Below, piece by piece: positions 24,425 through 32,297 of a stretch of DNA of 64,000 bases. This stretch comes from Bacteroidaceae bacterium (GTDB lineage: Bacteria > Bacteroidota > Bacteroidia > Bacteroidales > Bacteroidaceae). The stretch's first letter is position 1; each line of letters opens with the position of its first letter. The DNA lies in the NCBI GenBank assembly GCA_017483605.1, contig JAFUWG010000035.1, forward strand, positions 1 through 64,000, written 5' to 3'. Made by a program: the position numbers and the translations under genes. The notes beneath the pieces were generated by a model, which saw nothing but the letters and a program-made list of their open reading frames with translations, was not told where the DNA came from and did not search any database.

Positions 24425-25354
24425 ATGACCCTCATTGCAGACAGCGGCTCGACCAAAACGGCGTGGTGCGTCGTCGAAGGCAGCCACAACATCATCTACA
24501 CACAAGGCATCAACCCCTTCCAGCAGAACGAGGAGGAAATCTGCGCCGTGCTTCGTCACGAACTGCTGCCATCCCTACAGACCCTCTGCCATCTACACCA
24601 AGATCCCTCCAAAACGATGGTCCACCCACCCCTTGCCTCGACGGAGGCAGGGGAGAGGGTCTTCTTCTACGGTGCCGGATGCACCCCCGAGAAAGCCCCC
24701 ATCGTGGCACAGGCACTCCGTCAGGTGCTCGGCCAGACGGTTCGCATCAGCGTGGAGAGCGACATGCTGGGCGCCGCCCGAGGTCTGTGCGGCAGACAGC
24801 CTGGCATCGTCGCCATCCTCGGCACGGGCAGCAACTCCTGCTTCTACGACGGCCGCCATCTCCACACCAGCAATCCCGCCCTCGGCTACATTCTGGGCGA
24901 CGAAGGCAGCGGTGCCTACATCGGCAAGCGGCTGGTGGGCGACATCCTGAAGCGTCAACTGCCCGACGACGTGTGCCAACTCTTCTTCGACGAGACCCAC
25001 GAGACGCAGGCATCCATCATCCAGAAGGTCTATCGCGCCCCGCTGCCCAACCGCTTCCTCGCCTCGCTCAGCCCATTCTGCATCAGGCATCGGCAACATC
25101 CTGCCATTCATGCCTTTATCGTCGATTGCTTCGAGCAATTCTTCAACCGAAACATTCGCCCTGCCCTGCTCCGCTGGAGAGACATCACGCCCGATGCCTC
25201 CACGCTGAGCGGCGAGCCACAGGTCCACTTCGTCGGCAGCATTGCCCACTTCTACCGCCCCGAACTAACGGAAGCGGCTGCACAATGCGGCTACCAAGTA
25301 GGCCACATCATGCAGTCGCCATTAGAGGGGCTGGTGGAGTTCCACAAGCAGTAG
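24425..25354 (+). CDS. BadF/BadG-type ATPase, N-acetylglucosamine-kinase-like
   Basis: A 309-residue ASKHA-fold kinase. The phosphate-1 loop is ADSGSTKTAWCVV, the second phosphate region LGTGSNSCFYDG, and the adenosine motif LGDEGSGAYIGKRL. Bacteroidales members phosphorylate amino sugars such as GlcNAc or muramic derivatives; the substrate is not certain here. Residues ~72-83 (HPPLASTEAGER), just before FFYGAGCTPEK, are encoded by a REP-like palindrome (24639-24672) and look like an in-frame insertion. Confidence 0.85.
   Translation: MTLIADSGSTKTAWCVVEGSHNIIYTQGINPFQQNEEEICAVLRHELLPSLQTLCHLHQDPSKTMVHPPLASTEAGERVFFYGAGCTPEKAPIVAQALRQVLGQTVRISVESDMLGAARGLCGRQPGIVAILGTGSNSCFYDGRHLHTSNPALGYILGDEGSGAYIGKRLVGDILKRQLPDDVCQLFFDETHETQASIIQKVYRAPLPNRFLASLSPFCIRHRQHPAIHAFIVDCFEQFFNRNIRPALLRWRDITPDASTLSGEPQVHFVGSIAHFYRPELTEAAAQCGYQVGHIMQSPLEGLVEFHKQ
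24639..24672. repeat. REP-like palindrome inside the kinase gene
   Basis: CCCCTTGCCTC...GAGGCAGGGGAG forms an imperfect hairpin around CGACG. Its reverse complement resembles the elements at 34681-34717 and 50204-50236. It is read in frame as about 11 residues. Confidence 0.55.
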
Positions 25355-25364
25355 GTTTTTTAAC

Positions 25365-25560
25365 AACGAATTTCACGAATTAAACGAATTTTTTTTTGCA
25401 AATGTCGCCGAGCGACAACGAATTTCCACGAATAGAGCCTTGCTCGGCTCTCCCATGCGGCTTGCACGGCGGTAGCCTCGTCGCTTGCGACGATATTCGT
25501 TTCCATTCGTCGCCGCTTGTGGCATTCAAAATAAAATTCGTCTCATTCGTTCCATTCGTT
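25365..25560. repeat. ACGAAT-rich palindromic repeat cluster
   Basis: The gap contains many ACGAAT/ATTCGT words. One ~33-bp stretch (25495-25527) recurs in inverted form at 56774-56805, and a ~55-bp stretch with CCATGCGGC near 25430-25485 recurs inverted at about 43710-43775. No gene is seen. Confidence 0.7.
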
Positions 25561-25562
25561 GT

Positions 25563-26006
25563 TTAAGGCTCCGGTTCTGGTTCAGGCTCCGGTGCTGGCT
25601 CATCGCCCTTCACGTTCAACGCCTCGCTGCCCTGAGTGATGGTGAGTTCGGTGAGCATGTCCTTGAAGGCCTTGCCGGGATAGAACTGCACCTTCTTCAC
25701 CTTCACGGTGCTGGCATCAGCCTCTTCGAGCGTCTGAGCCACCTTGCAGGTGAACGTGGGTTTGAACGAGCCGAAGTCGCCCATGCGGACGCCGTGGCCA
25801 ATCTCCATATAGTGGACGAGGCGGTTGATGAGCGCCTCAATCACACCCTTCGTCTGCGAGCGGTTCACGCCGCAAGACTCGCTGCACTCTTTCACCAGTT
25901 GAGCAAACGTCACCTGAGGGAACGTCAACTGCTGAATCTTGAACACCTCAGGCTTCTCATCCAAGAAACCGAGTTTCACTTTGGTCTTTCTGTACTGAAG
26001 TCCCAT
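25563..26006 (-). CDS. HU-like DNA-binding protein with Pro/Glu tail
   Basis: A 147-residue member of the HU/IHF-related group of Bacteroidetes. After a ~35-residue extension comes an HU-type core (TFAQLVKECSESCGVNRSQT, then GHGVRMGDFGSFKPTF) and an acidic tail (EPAPEPEPEPEP). It probably bends or coats DNA. It lies 21 bases downstream of the DUF5675-like gene and, with the primase and helicase genes upstream in the same direction, belongs to a mobile-element-type cassette. Confidence 0.8.
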   Translation of the reverse strand: MGLQYRKTKVKLGFLDEKPEVFKIQQLTFPQVTFAQLVKECSESCGVNRSQTKGVIEALINRLVHYMEIGHGVRMGDFGSFKPTFTCKVAQTLEEADASTVKVKKVQFYPGKAFKDMLTELTITQGSEALNVKGDEPAPEPEPEPEP

Positions 26007-26027
26007 AATAAATTAAGCATTAAAAAG

Positions 26028-26507
26028 TTAAACAATATCGGCTTTCGCCTTTTCTACATCCAACAATACTAAGTTCGTCACCTCCAGCGTCATCGCCTCC
26101 CCTCTCACATACGCCGCATACACCAGGCTCTCCAGCCGGCGGAACGTCTCCTCCTGATTCACCAGGTTGCGATACTCAGGCAGGTCATACCCGTCCGACT
26201 CGCCCACCAGCACACGGTTCGCCTTCACCTGAGCCACGTCGTCATAGCCGATGCGGCAGCACCTGTGCCCGGGACTCTTCACCACCGTCAGCGTCATCGG
26301 GCTCAACTCCGTAGCCACCACCTTCAGGCCAAACACACCCTCCGCCAGACAGCACTGCGAGCATCCGTGAAACGCCTCCGTGTACTGGGCATAGCGAGGC
26401 TCCCTCGCTTCACAGCGAAGCAGCACCCTGCCCTCTTCCGACTCCACACGCATCAACGCCTTCGTCGTGCGCCAGTCGCCATAATACCTTTCCAGAATGA
26501 TTCTCAT
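26028..26507 (-). CDS. DUF5675-like protein
   Basis: A 159-residue protein. The start MRIILERYYGDWRTTKALM and the following CEAREPRY and CLAEGVFGLKV segments resemble the opening of DUF5675, a family found in phages and Bacteroidetes elements near lysis or peptidoglycan genes. It has five cysteines, two adjacent pairs among them (SQCCLAE, HRCCRIG). No signal peptide or membrane helix. The family assignment is tentative and the function unknown. Confidence 0.5.
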   Translation of the reverse strand: MRIILERYYGDWRTTKALMRVESEEGRVLLRCEAREPRYAQYTEAFHGCSQCCLAEGVFGLKVVATELSPMTLTVVKSPGHRCCRIGYDDVAQVKANRVLVGESDGYDLPEYRNLVNQEETFRRLESLVYAAYVRGEAMTLEVTNLVLLDVEKAKADIV

Positions 26508-26601
26508 AACGGTTCACTGTTTTTTTTGAATGGTTCATAACAAATATTATCCCAAAAGAACAACCTTTTCACCCCAACTTTTCTCCCTTTCTTTTACGCT
26601 A

Positions 26602-26609
26602 CAAAGTTA
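26602..26609 (-). promoter_or_regulatory. -7 box for the DUF5675-like and HU-like genes
   Basis: TAACTTTG on the minus strand, about 95 bases upstream of the gene at 26507. The gap 26508-26677 is otherwise AT-rich with no gene. Confidence 0.5.
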
Positions 26610-26677
26610 CGAAAAATCAACGAATTACACAAGTTTTTTCATCACTTTTTTCAAAAAAATCATCCATAAAAAAATGA

Positions 26678-26940
26678 TTATCCGCAATCGTACCACCCAA
26701 AGCCCCGAAGGGGCGGCAGACCACAGGCAGGGCGTGAAGTGAACGCAGTGAACGAAACCCCTGCTAAGGGCACACCATCCAACCAAGCCCCGAAGGGGCG
26801 GCAGACCCTCATGCTGCTCCGTCACCCTTTCAGGGTTCCATCCGGGGCGTGTCTCACAGCAGGGGTTCCGTCCTTTCAGGACTCCACCGCCTGCCTGTGG
26901 TCTGTCAGCCCTTCGGGCTTTGGTGGTACGATGGTGGATA
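26678..26940. repeat. Palindromic MITE-like element, copy 1
   Basis: About 263 bp, bounded by inverted ends: TATCCGCAATCGTACCACC on the left, and on the right a version matching 17 of 19. Inside are repeated CCCCGAAGGGGC palindromes and text such as GGGTTCCGTCCTTTCAGGAC, shared with copy 2 at 28515-28794. It encodes no transposase. Its right part carries the last codons and stop of the primase gene. Confidence 0.8.
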
Positions 26941-28039
26941 GAAACTGCTCCACCACAAAGTCGGCAATGTCGTATTTCGTATCGCCCTCGGCGGCATGAC
27001 GCTCGCAGAAATCCGACACGGTGAAGGTGGCGATGTCACGCATCCCGTGCAGCCGCTCCGTCCACTCGGCGATGGCATCGCGGTCGGGGAAGACCACCAC
27101 CTGACGCCCCCGCAGACGCTCCATGAGCGGACGCTTCAGCATCGACTTGCTGCCCGTCGCAATCCACAGATACTCGGGTTGCACCGCCGCACCGACGAGG
27201 GCGTTCTTGGGCGACTCCACCAGTGCCACCGTCGTCCGAGGATAGCGACGCAGCAGATGCTCGCCGAAGAGGCAGTCGTTGTCGAGCACCACTGGCAGAG
27301 GCTGCCCGTCCTCGCCGAGCGGAGGCGTGACCACCCCCTCACGCACCAGCGTCGTGCCCAGCCAGTAGCAGCACCCCTTGTCGCCGTGGGCAAACCGAGG
27401 CGAGGCAGGGTCGGTGCAATAGTGCTGCACCTTCACGTTGTGCAGCCGTCCCTCCCTGTCGATGCTGGGGAAGAGCACACAGTCGTCGTAGCGGCCATTG
27501 TCGTAGCAGCCCAGGCGATACTCCTCCGTGAGATGCTCCACCAGATGGCGGTCGAACATCTGCAAGAGGCAGCGGCAGAAAGAGTTCTCCACCGACACGA
27601 GCGGCTGAAGCCAAGAGAGCGGGATGTAGGAGGGCTCAGGCTCGGCAGAAGGACGGGAAGAACTAGTTGAACTAGAAAAACTAGTTGAACTAGTTAAACC
27701 AGAAAACCTAGAAAAACTAGAAACCCCAGAAGGGCGACAAGCCTCCCTCTCCCCCACTCCAAACGCTCTCCCCAGCAACTCGCACGCCCCCTTGAAGTCC
27801 ACCCCTTCGCGTGCCATCACATAGTCAATCACGCTGCCGCCCCGTCCGCAGGCGAAGCAATGGCAACGGTTCTCCCCGCCCGCCTCATAGAGCGTGAGCG
27901 ACGGGTGCTCATCGTTGTGCCACGGGCAGTTCGTCACCTGCCGCACCCCGCTCCTGTGCAGCCGTCCGCCCCAACGCTCCACCACCCTGTGCATCGGAAT
28001 GGCACGAAGCCGCTCAATATCATACTTTTTCGCTGTCAT
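26876..28039 (-). CDS. CHC2 zinc-finger / Toprim primase-like protein
   Basis: A 387-residue DNA-primase-like protein. The N-terminal CHC2 zinc finger is CPWHNDEHPS ... CHCFACGRGGSVIDYV (about residues 38-75). A Ser/Phe/Pro-rich linker at about residues 105-135 is followed by a Toprim-type region (YLWIATGSKSMLKR, then VVVFPDRDAI). Such proteins prime replication of plasmids and integrated elements. The last ~20 residues (IVPPKPEGLTDHRQAVES) are encoded by the right end of the palindromic element, so the original C-terminus has been replaced. It works next to the SF3 helicase upstream. Confidence 0.85.
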   Translation of the reverse strand: MTAKKYDIERLRAIPMHRVVERWGGRLHRSGVRQVTNCPWHNDEHPSLTLYEAGGENRCHCFACGRGGSVIDYVMAREGVDFKGACELLGRAFGVGEREACRPSGVSSFSRFSGLTSSTSFSSSTSSSRPSAEPEPSYIPLSWLQPLVSVENSFCRCLLQMFDRHLVEHLTEEYRLGCYDNGRYDDCVLFPSIDREGRLHNVKVQHYCTDPASPRFAHGDKGCCYWLGTTLVREGVVTPPLGEDGQPLPVVLDNDCLFGEHLLRRYPRTTVALVESPKNALVGAAVQPEYLWIATGSKSMLKRPLMERLRGRQVVVFPDRDAIAEWTERLHGMRDIATFTVSDFCERHAAEGDTKYDIADFVVEQFLSTIVPPKPEGLTDHRQAVES

Positions 28040-28083
28040 ATTTTCTTGTTTTTTGTCATAAAAGACTTATTTTAGGTGAAATC

Positions 28084-28395
28084 AGGGAGTTTTGAGGGAG
28101 GTTTAAGGGAGGTTTGGCATCAAAACTCCCTTAGTCAACCATTTGTTCCACAGCAACTTACCTAAAAATCAGGGAGAAAAGGGAGGTTTTGACCTAAAAA
28201 GTCTATAGAAAAATTTTTCCTTAGAAGTTTTTACCCTCAAAACTCCCTATTCTCCCTAAGTATCATTTATGCCTAATTGATAATCAACAACTTGTAACAC
28301 TTCTTTTAATGTATCACTTCTCCCCTAAACCTCCCCTAAACCTCCCCTAAACCTCCCTTAAACCTCCCTCAAACCTCCCTCAAACCTCCCTTTTC
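28084..28395. other. Iteron-like array, candidate replication origin
   Basis: Three direct 11-bp units AGGGAGKTTTR lie at 28084-28116. Inverted units CAAAACTCCCT are at 28121-28131 and 28238-28248, and single units near 28171-28191. Then seven direct 11-bp units of the opposite orientation, CCTCCCNNAAA, fill 28319-28395. The 11-bp period equals about one helical turn. An AT-rich stretch (28261-28318) lies between. Position between primase and helicase genes suggests an origin or an operator array. Confidence 0.6.
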
Positions 28396-28424
28396 ACTGT
28401 CAACTCGCAGAATCCGAACATCAA

Positions 28425-28495
28425 TAAATTCATGATTAATTCATGGCTAATTCATGGTCATTCGTGTTTTATCTTAAACATAAATTATCACAAAT
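28425..28495. repeat. Dispersed repeat, inverted copy of 14897-14972
   Basis: Positions 28460-28495 are the exact reverse complement of 14897-14932. The left flank has ATTCATG-type direct repeats, as in the other copy. Confidence 0.8.
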
Positions 28496-28514
28496 CAACC
28501 ATCAATTTTAATGA

Positions 28515-28794
28515 TTATCCGCAATCGTACCACCAAAGCCCCGAAGGGGCAACAGACCACAGGCAGGAGGTGGAGAGAACGAAGTGAACGGAACCCCTGT
28601 TAAGGGGTATCACATCCATCCAAGCCCTGAAGGGGCGACGGAGTTCTCCACCAGAAGGCACACAACCCTTTCCGTCACCCCTTCGGGGTTCCCGTGGGGG
28701 TGTCCACATGGCAGGGGTTCCGTCCTTTCAGGACTCCACACCCTGCCTGTGTTCTTTCGTCCCTTCGGGACTTGGGTGGTACGATTGCGGATAA
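28515..28794. repeat. Palindromic MITE-like element, copy 2
   Basis: A 280-bp element with perfect 20-bp terminal inverted repeats (TTATCCGCAATCGTACCACC and its complement). The interior resembles copy 1, with CCCCGAAGGGGC and GTCCCTTCGGGAC palindromes. AACCATCAATTTT occurs at 28497-28509 and again at 28793-28805, which could be a target duplication or coincidence. No transposase is encoded. Confidence 0.82.
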
Positions 28795-28849
28795 CCATCA
28801 ATTTTTCATGAATTTTAGGCATTGAATTCCTGCTTGCTCCAGAGCCACC

Positions 28850-30325
28850 TTAAAGGAGATGCAAGCGGAAGCAATTCTGGTGATTTCTCATGCAGTGCTG
28901 CACATTCAGCCCCTTCAGCCGTTCATAGAAACGTCTCGATGACAGGCGGGAAATCAACGCATTCTCTTGGCAGAACTGACCGAAACGGTTGAACAGATTC
29001 GTGCCCGTTTCCCACTTGTCAGCCCGCTGGCAGCACTCCTCCACAAACCAATAGACCAAGTCCGTCATGCCACGATAGTTCTGCAACTCCCCATCGCACA
29101 CCTCGCAGGACGACAACTTCTTCCGCCTGAGCAACTCCGGAAGCCCCTGCAAGAACCAGTTCAGGATGCCCGCCAACTGCCCCTTCAGTTTCTCCGCCAG
29201 TTCGGGGTCAGCCTCCTCGTGCGAGATGGTCACGTCGAACGGCAGAATCTTCAGTCGGCGGAAGAACGCATTCGTCGCCTCCGCACGAGGCATCTCGTTC
29301 ACCGCCGCAATCAGGTAGCCATAGTCCTCCATCTCGTAAGTGTTCCGATAGAGCCACTTCACCGTCACAGGCTCATGGCTCGTCAACTGCTTCAACACCG
29401 CCGCATTCCACTTCGACTCGCTCTCGCTGCTGGTGTTCAGCAACTTATGCTCAAATCCGTGACGCACCTGCATGTCGTTCGTCAGGTCGCTCAGCGAGAT
29501 GTTCGACACGTTCTCCCTGCCCGCCAAGGCACCCAGCACATCCAGCAGCACGCTCTTGCCGTTCGAACCACTACCCTTCAGCAGCAGCATCACGTCCAAC
29601 TTCACCGCACCGCCCACCAGAGCGTTCGCCACAAACTCCTGCAACACACGCTGACACCCCGCGTCGGGCAGCACACGGTCGAGAAAATCCTGCCACAAGG
29701 GACACTCAGCCCCCTCCTCGTAGGAAAACGGCAGACAGTTCACAAAGTAGTCCTCCTTCCGTTGCTCACGCAGACGGGGCACACCACTGCCGTCCACCAC
29801 CAGCGTGCCGTTCTGCAGGTTCAGCCACGCCTCGCCCTCAGGACGCACAGGCACCTCCCAGCAGCGTGCCACACGAGCCGCCACCGCACAATACACCTCG
29901 TTCATGAACGCCGGGCTGTTCACCTTCTCCTTCGGCACCCCCATGCGGCGGCAGCACTCCTTCACCATCTGGAAGAAACGCTCGCTCGGCACCCGCCTCC
30001 AGTGCGTGCCCACAAACAGGAACACCTCCTGCCCCGTCTTCGCCTCAGGATTGTAGTGCGGCACCGACAGGCATCCCTCCGCCACACGCTCCATCTCCTC
30101 GCCAATCAGGTCCAGCAGCAACTCCCGCTTTCCCTTGGCAGCCCCCGCCAGAATCTCCATGATGGCACCGCGGCAGTCCGCCACACGCTCCGCCATCACC
30201 TCCAGCACCACACGCACGACATCCCTCGCCCTGGCATCCCTCGCCACAGCCCTCTGCTGCTTCCGCAACTCATCGGCAAGCGTGGACACACCATCCTTGC
30301 CTTTGTTCAAATTGTTTTTTGTCAT
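28850..30325 (-). CDS. SF3 helicase, phage/plasmid primase P4-type C-terminal region
   Basis: A 491-residue protein. The D5/P4-type N-terminal region precedes a superfamily 3 helicase domain with Walker A LKGSGSNGKSVLLD (about residues 243-256), and further SF3-like features downstream (LNTSSESESKWNAAVLKQLT, then YGYLIAAVNEMPRA as the sensor). A winged-helix-like C-terminus follows. It unwinds DNA at the origin of phage- or plasmid-like elements. The archaeo-eukaryotic primase domain found in some relatives is not evident, and a CHC2/Toprim primase is supplied downstream. No integrase or capsid gene is nearby. Confidence 0.88.
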   Translation of the reverse strand: MTKNNLNKGKDGVSTLADELRKQQRAVARDARARDVVRVVLEVMAERVADCRGAIMEILAGAAKGKRELLLDLIGEEMERVAEGCLSVPHYNPEAKTGQEVFLFVGTHWRRVPSERFFQMVKECCRRMGVPKEKVNSPAFMNEVYCAVAARVARCWEVPVRPEGEAWLNLQNGTLVVDGSGVPRLREQRKEDYFVNCLPFSYEEGAECPLWQDFLDRVLPDAGCQRVLQEFVANALVGGAVKLDVMLLLKGSGSNGKSVLLDVLGALAGRENVSNISLSDLTNDMQVRHGFEHKLLNTSSESESKWNAAVLKQLTSHEPVTVKWLYRNTYEMEDYGYLIAAVNEMPRAEATNAFFRRLKILPFDVTISHEEADPELAEKLKGQLAGILNWFLQGLPELLRRKKLSSCEVCDGELQNYRGMTDLVYWFVEECCQRADKWETGTNLFNRFGQFCQENALISRLSSRRFYERLKGLNVQHCMRNHQNCFRLHLL

Positions 30326-31228
30326 ATTTCAAAGTTTTTTATAAAGTTCTTAAATTATAAATTCAACCCTTCTTTTCATCTTTCACAACTTGCGAGAAGC
30401 AAAATCTGCAAGACGCGAATAAAAACGAAATTTCTCCAATTAATCCTGGCATTTCAGTTTTTTACTCTTCTACCGTTCTCTGATTTCTTCTTTGCTTATT
30501 CTCTCAAGAGTGTGTCACCACCAATGTTTCTTATTGCCATAGTGATTTTAATCGGTTAGTGTAAGCCGTCCTGTATTAAAACTGTGACATAAAACTCATA
30601 GTGTTAGCCAAAAATCTTATAATTCAAGTAACAACATAACAAACTTTGATAGTCCGAAATGCGATGTTACCGACATCAAAAAAAACAATGGTTCCTCTTC
30701 TTCTTTTATCTTTTATCTTTCAATCTTCCTTTTCATTACTTTAATCTCAAATTTCCATACTCTAAAAACACGTCATCCCCTATTCTCCAAACATCTCGGA
30801 AAAGCCACCCAAAGCCAACTTTTCCCCACTAGTCCCTCGCTCGGAACCCATTTCACTTTCATACCGCAAAGTTACAACATTTTTCCCACACCACCAAACA
30901 TTTTCCCCACAAATTTCACCTCCTCCGCCAAAATCATCTCCACACCCCAACCTCCCCAACCGACACTCCCCCGCAACCCCTATTTCCACACCCCCGCAAT
31001 CCCTATTTCCACACCCTCGCAACCCTATTTCCACACCCTCGCAATCCTATTTCCACACCCTCGCAATCCTCACGAGCCTTCCCCGCCTACCCCCACGAGC
31101 CTCCACGGCTCAGGCTCACAGGGGAATGCGGCTGAGGCTTTAACCTGCCCAATGCCTGACAAGATGAACCGCCTGTCATAACATCTAAAAATAGCCCCTC
31201 TATTTTTTGTTATATAAAGAAAAATGTG
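30326..31228. other. Gene-free stretch with tandem repeats
   Basis: No convincing gene in this ~900-bp gap. Positions ~30960-31066 hold about five units of a 22-23-bp repeat (CTATTTCCACACCCTCGCAA and variants). At 31073-31125 the GC-rich dispersed repeat (GAGCCTTCCCCGCCTACCCC) recurs, as at 14755 and 43848. The rest is AT-rich. Confidence 0.6.
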
Positions 31229-31236
31229 TACCTTTG
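31229..31236 (+). promoter_or_regulatory. -7 box before the broken restriction gene
   Basis: TACCTTTG, 22 bases before the ATG at 31258. The promoter appears intact although the gene is not. Confidence 0.5.
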
Positions 31237-31257
31237 TGGGCGAAAAAGAAAAAAGAC

Positions 31258-31410
31258 ATGGCACAAGGTAGTCAAGTAAAAAATGGAAAGGCTTTTGAAT
31301 ATGCCATCGCAAAGGTGTATTGCGAGCATATTGTCCAGCAGGGTGTAAATGCTGTGCTGGTGGAGAACGAGGCATGTGTGCAGGCAAGAGGGTATTATGA
31401 GGGATGCTAA
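31258..31410 (+). pseudogene. N-terminal fragment, type II restriction endonuclease-like
   Basis: Fifty residues starting MAQGSQVKNGKAFEYAIAKV. The GKAFEYA motif near the start is typical of the N-termini of HaeIII-type restriction enzymes. The frame ends after ARGYYEGC, far short of a nuclease domain. I read it as the remnant of a deleted or truncated gene in a decaying island; no cognate methylase is present. Family assignment rests on one short motif. Confidence 0.5.
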
Positions 31411-31430
31411 ACAGAAAATATCTGGTAGTA

Positions 31431-31691
31431 ATGGAAACATTTGACTTTTATACGATGCAGATAAATTGGCGGGGGGAACAGTACCCCTTTCGGGAGGTAA
31501 TCATAGCAGATGAACAATTTCATGTGTTGGTGAGTGTTGTGGATTTGGAAAGAGTGTTGTTGGACGTAGATGGCACTCCTGTTGACAGAAGTGCGGAGTG
31601 GGTAGATAGCAGAATTGCCTACTATGTGGATTCGGGGGAGTGTTTGCTTCTGAATGATAAAGTTTTACAGAATATGATCTATAGACAATGA
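31431..31691 (+). CDS. Small hypothetical protein
   Basis: Eighty-six residues (METFDFYTMQINWRGEQYPF...), probably cytosolic and acidic. An earlier in-frame ATG at 31404 overlaps the preceding fragment; I prefer 31431. The pattern YPFREVIIAD ... LERVLLDVDG suggests a small beta-rich domain I cannot name. Its stop overlaps the start of the next gene by ATGA, so the two are translationally coupled. Confidence 0.55.
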   Translation: METFDFYTMQINWRGEQYPFREVIIADEQFHVLVSVVDLERVLLDVDGTPVDRSAEWVDSRIAYYVDSGECLLLNDKVLQNMIYRQ

Positions 31692-32194
31692 TACGCTATC
31701 AATTTTTCCCTCGTTCAAGAGGTGTGACGGATGAAATACAGAAAGTCATCAACTGCTTTAAGGTAGTGGAGAATGAGATTGATTCGAGTTGCAAGGAATT
31801 ACAGTCAAATCCAGTTTTGGCAAAAGTAAGACCTTATCTCGAGCAGGAGGGGTTTTCTGTGGAAACAAGTAAACGCAGTGGTGAAAGAATAGACGTGCCT
31901 GTTTTGTTTGGGAATGACAACAGGATTGACAAGTTTTTCAATGCTGATGCTTTAAGCAGTGACGGAAAGATCGTGATAGAGGTGGAGGCAGGAAGGGCGA
32001 CGGAGAACAATCAGTTTTTGAAAGACATCTTCGAGGCAAGCATGATGTTTGATGTAGAGTATCTAGTACTTGCTGTGAGGAATACATATCGAACACACAA
32101 GGATTTCGACATCATATATAACTTCTTGGAGACATTGTACATTTCGAACAGGTTGCATCTGCCACTGAAAGGGGTGTTGTTAATCGGATATTAG
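31688..32194 (+). CDS. Hypothetical protein, possible PD-(D/E)XK-type nuclease fold
   Basis: A 168-residue protein coupled to the gene before it. The central segment DKFFNADALSSDGKIVIEVE followed by AGRATENNQFLKDIFEA has the spacing of a restriction-endonuclease-like core (Asp, then E-x-E in place of E-x-K, then a helix). A role in restriction or defence fits the neighbouring fragment, but the Lys is missing and the call is tentative. The C-terminus (LKGVLLIGY) looks complete. Confidence 0.5.
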   Translation: MIRYQFFPRSRGVTDEIQKVINCFKVVENEIDSSCKELQSNPVLAKVRPYLEQEGFSVETSKRSGERIDVPVLFGNDNRIDKFFNADALSSDGKIVIEVEAGRATENNQFLKDIFEASMMFDVEYLVLAVRNTYRTHKDFDIIYNFLETLYISNRLHLPLKGVLLIGY

Positions 32195-32297
32195 AACCTC
32201 TGAAAAAGATTCCCATTATTCCTCGATTCTCATTTAAATTCCCAATAATTCCTATGCAAATAACTCATTCCTGCCTGCACGAGGCGACTACAAGAAG

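Noticed and set aside
28319-28395. CRISPR array
   Set aside because: The units are 11 bp, directly joined, with no unique spacers and no cas genes.
28584-28822. Small proteins on both strands within the palindromic element
   Set aside because: They arise from the GC-rich palindromes of the repeat; sequence and length differ between the two copies.
30780-31034. Gly/Cys-rich 84-residue minus-strand protein
   Set aside because: It is the translation of a 22-23-bp tandem repeat with no start signal or known domain.
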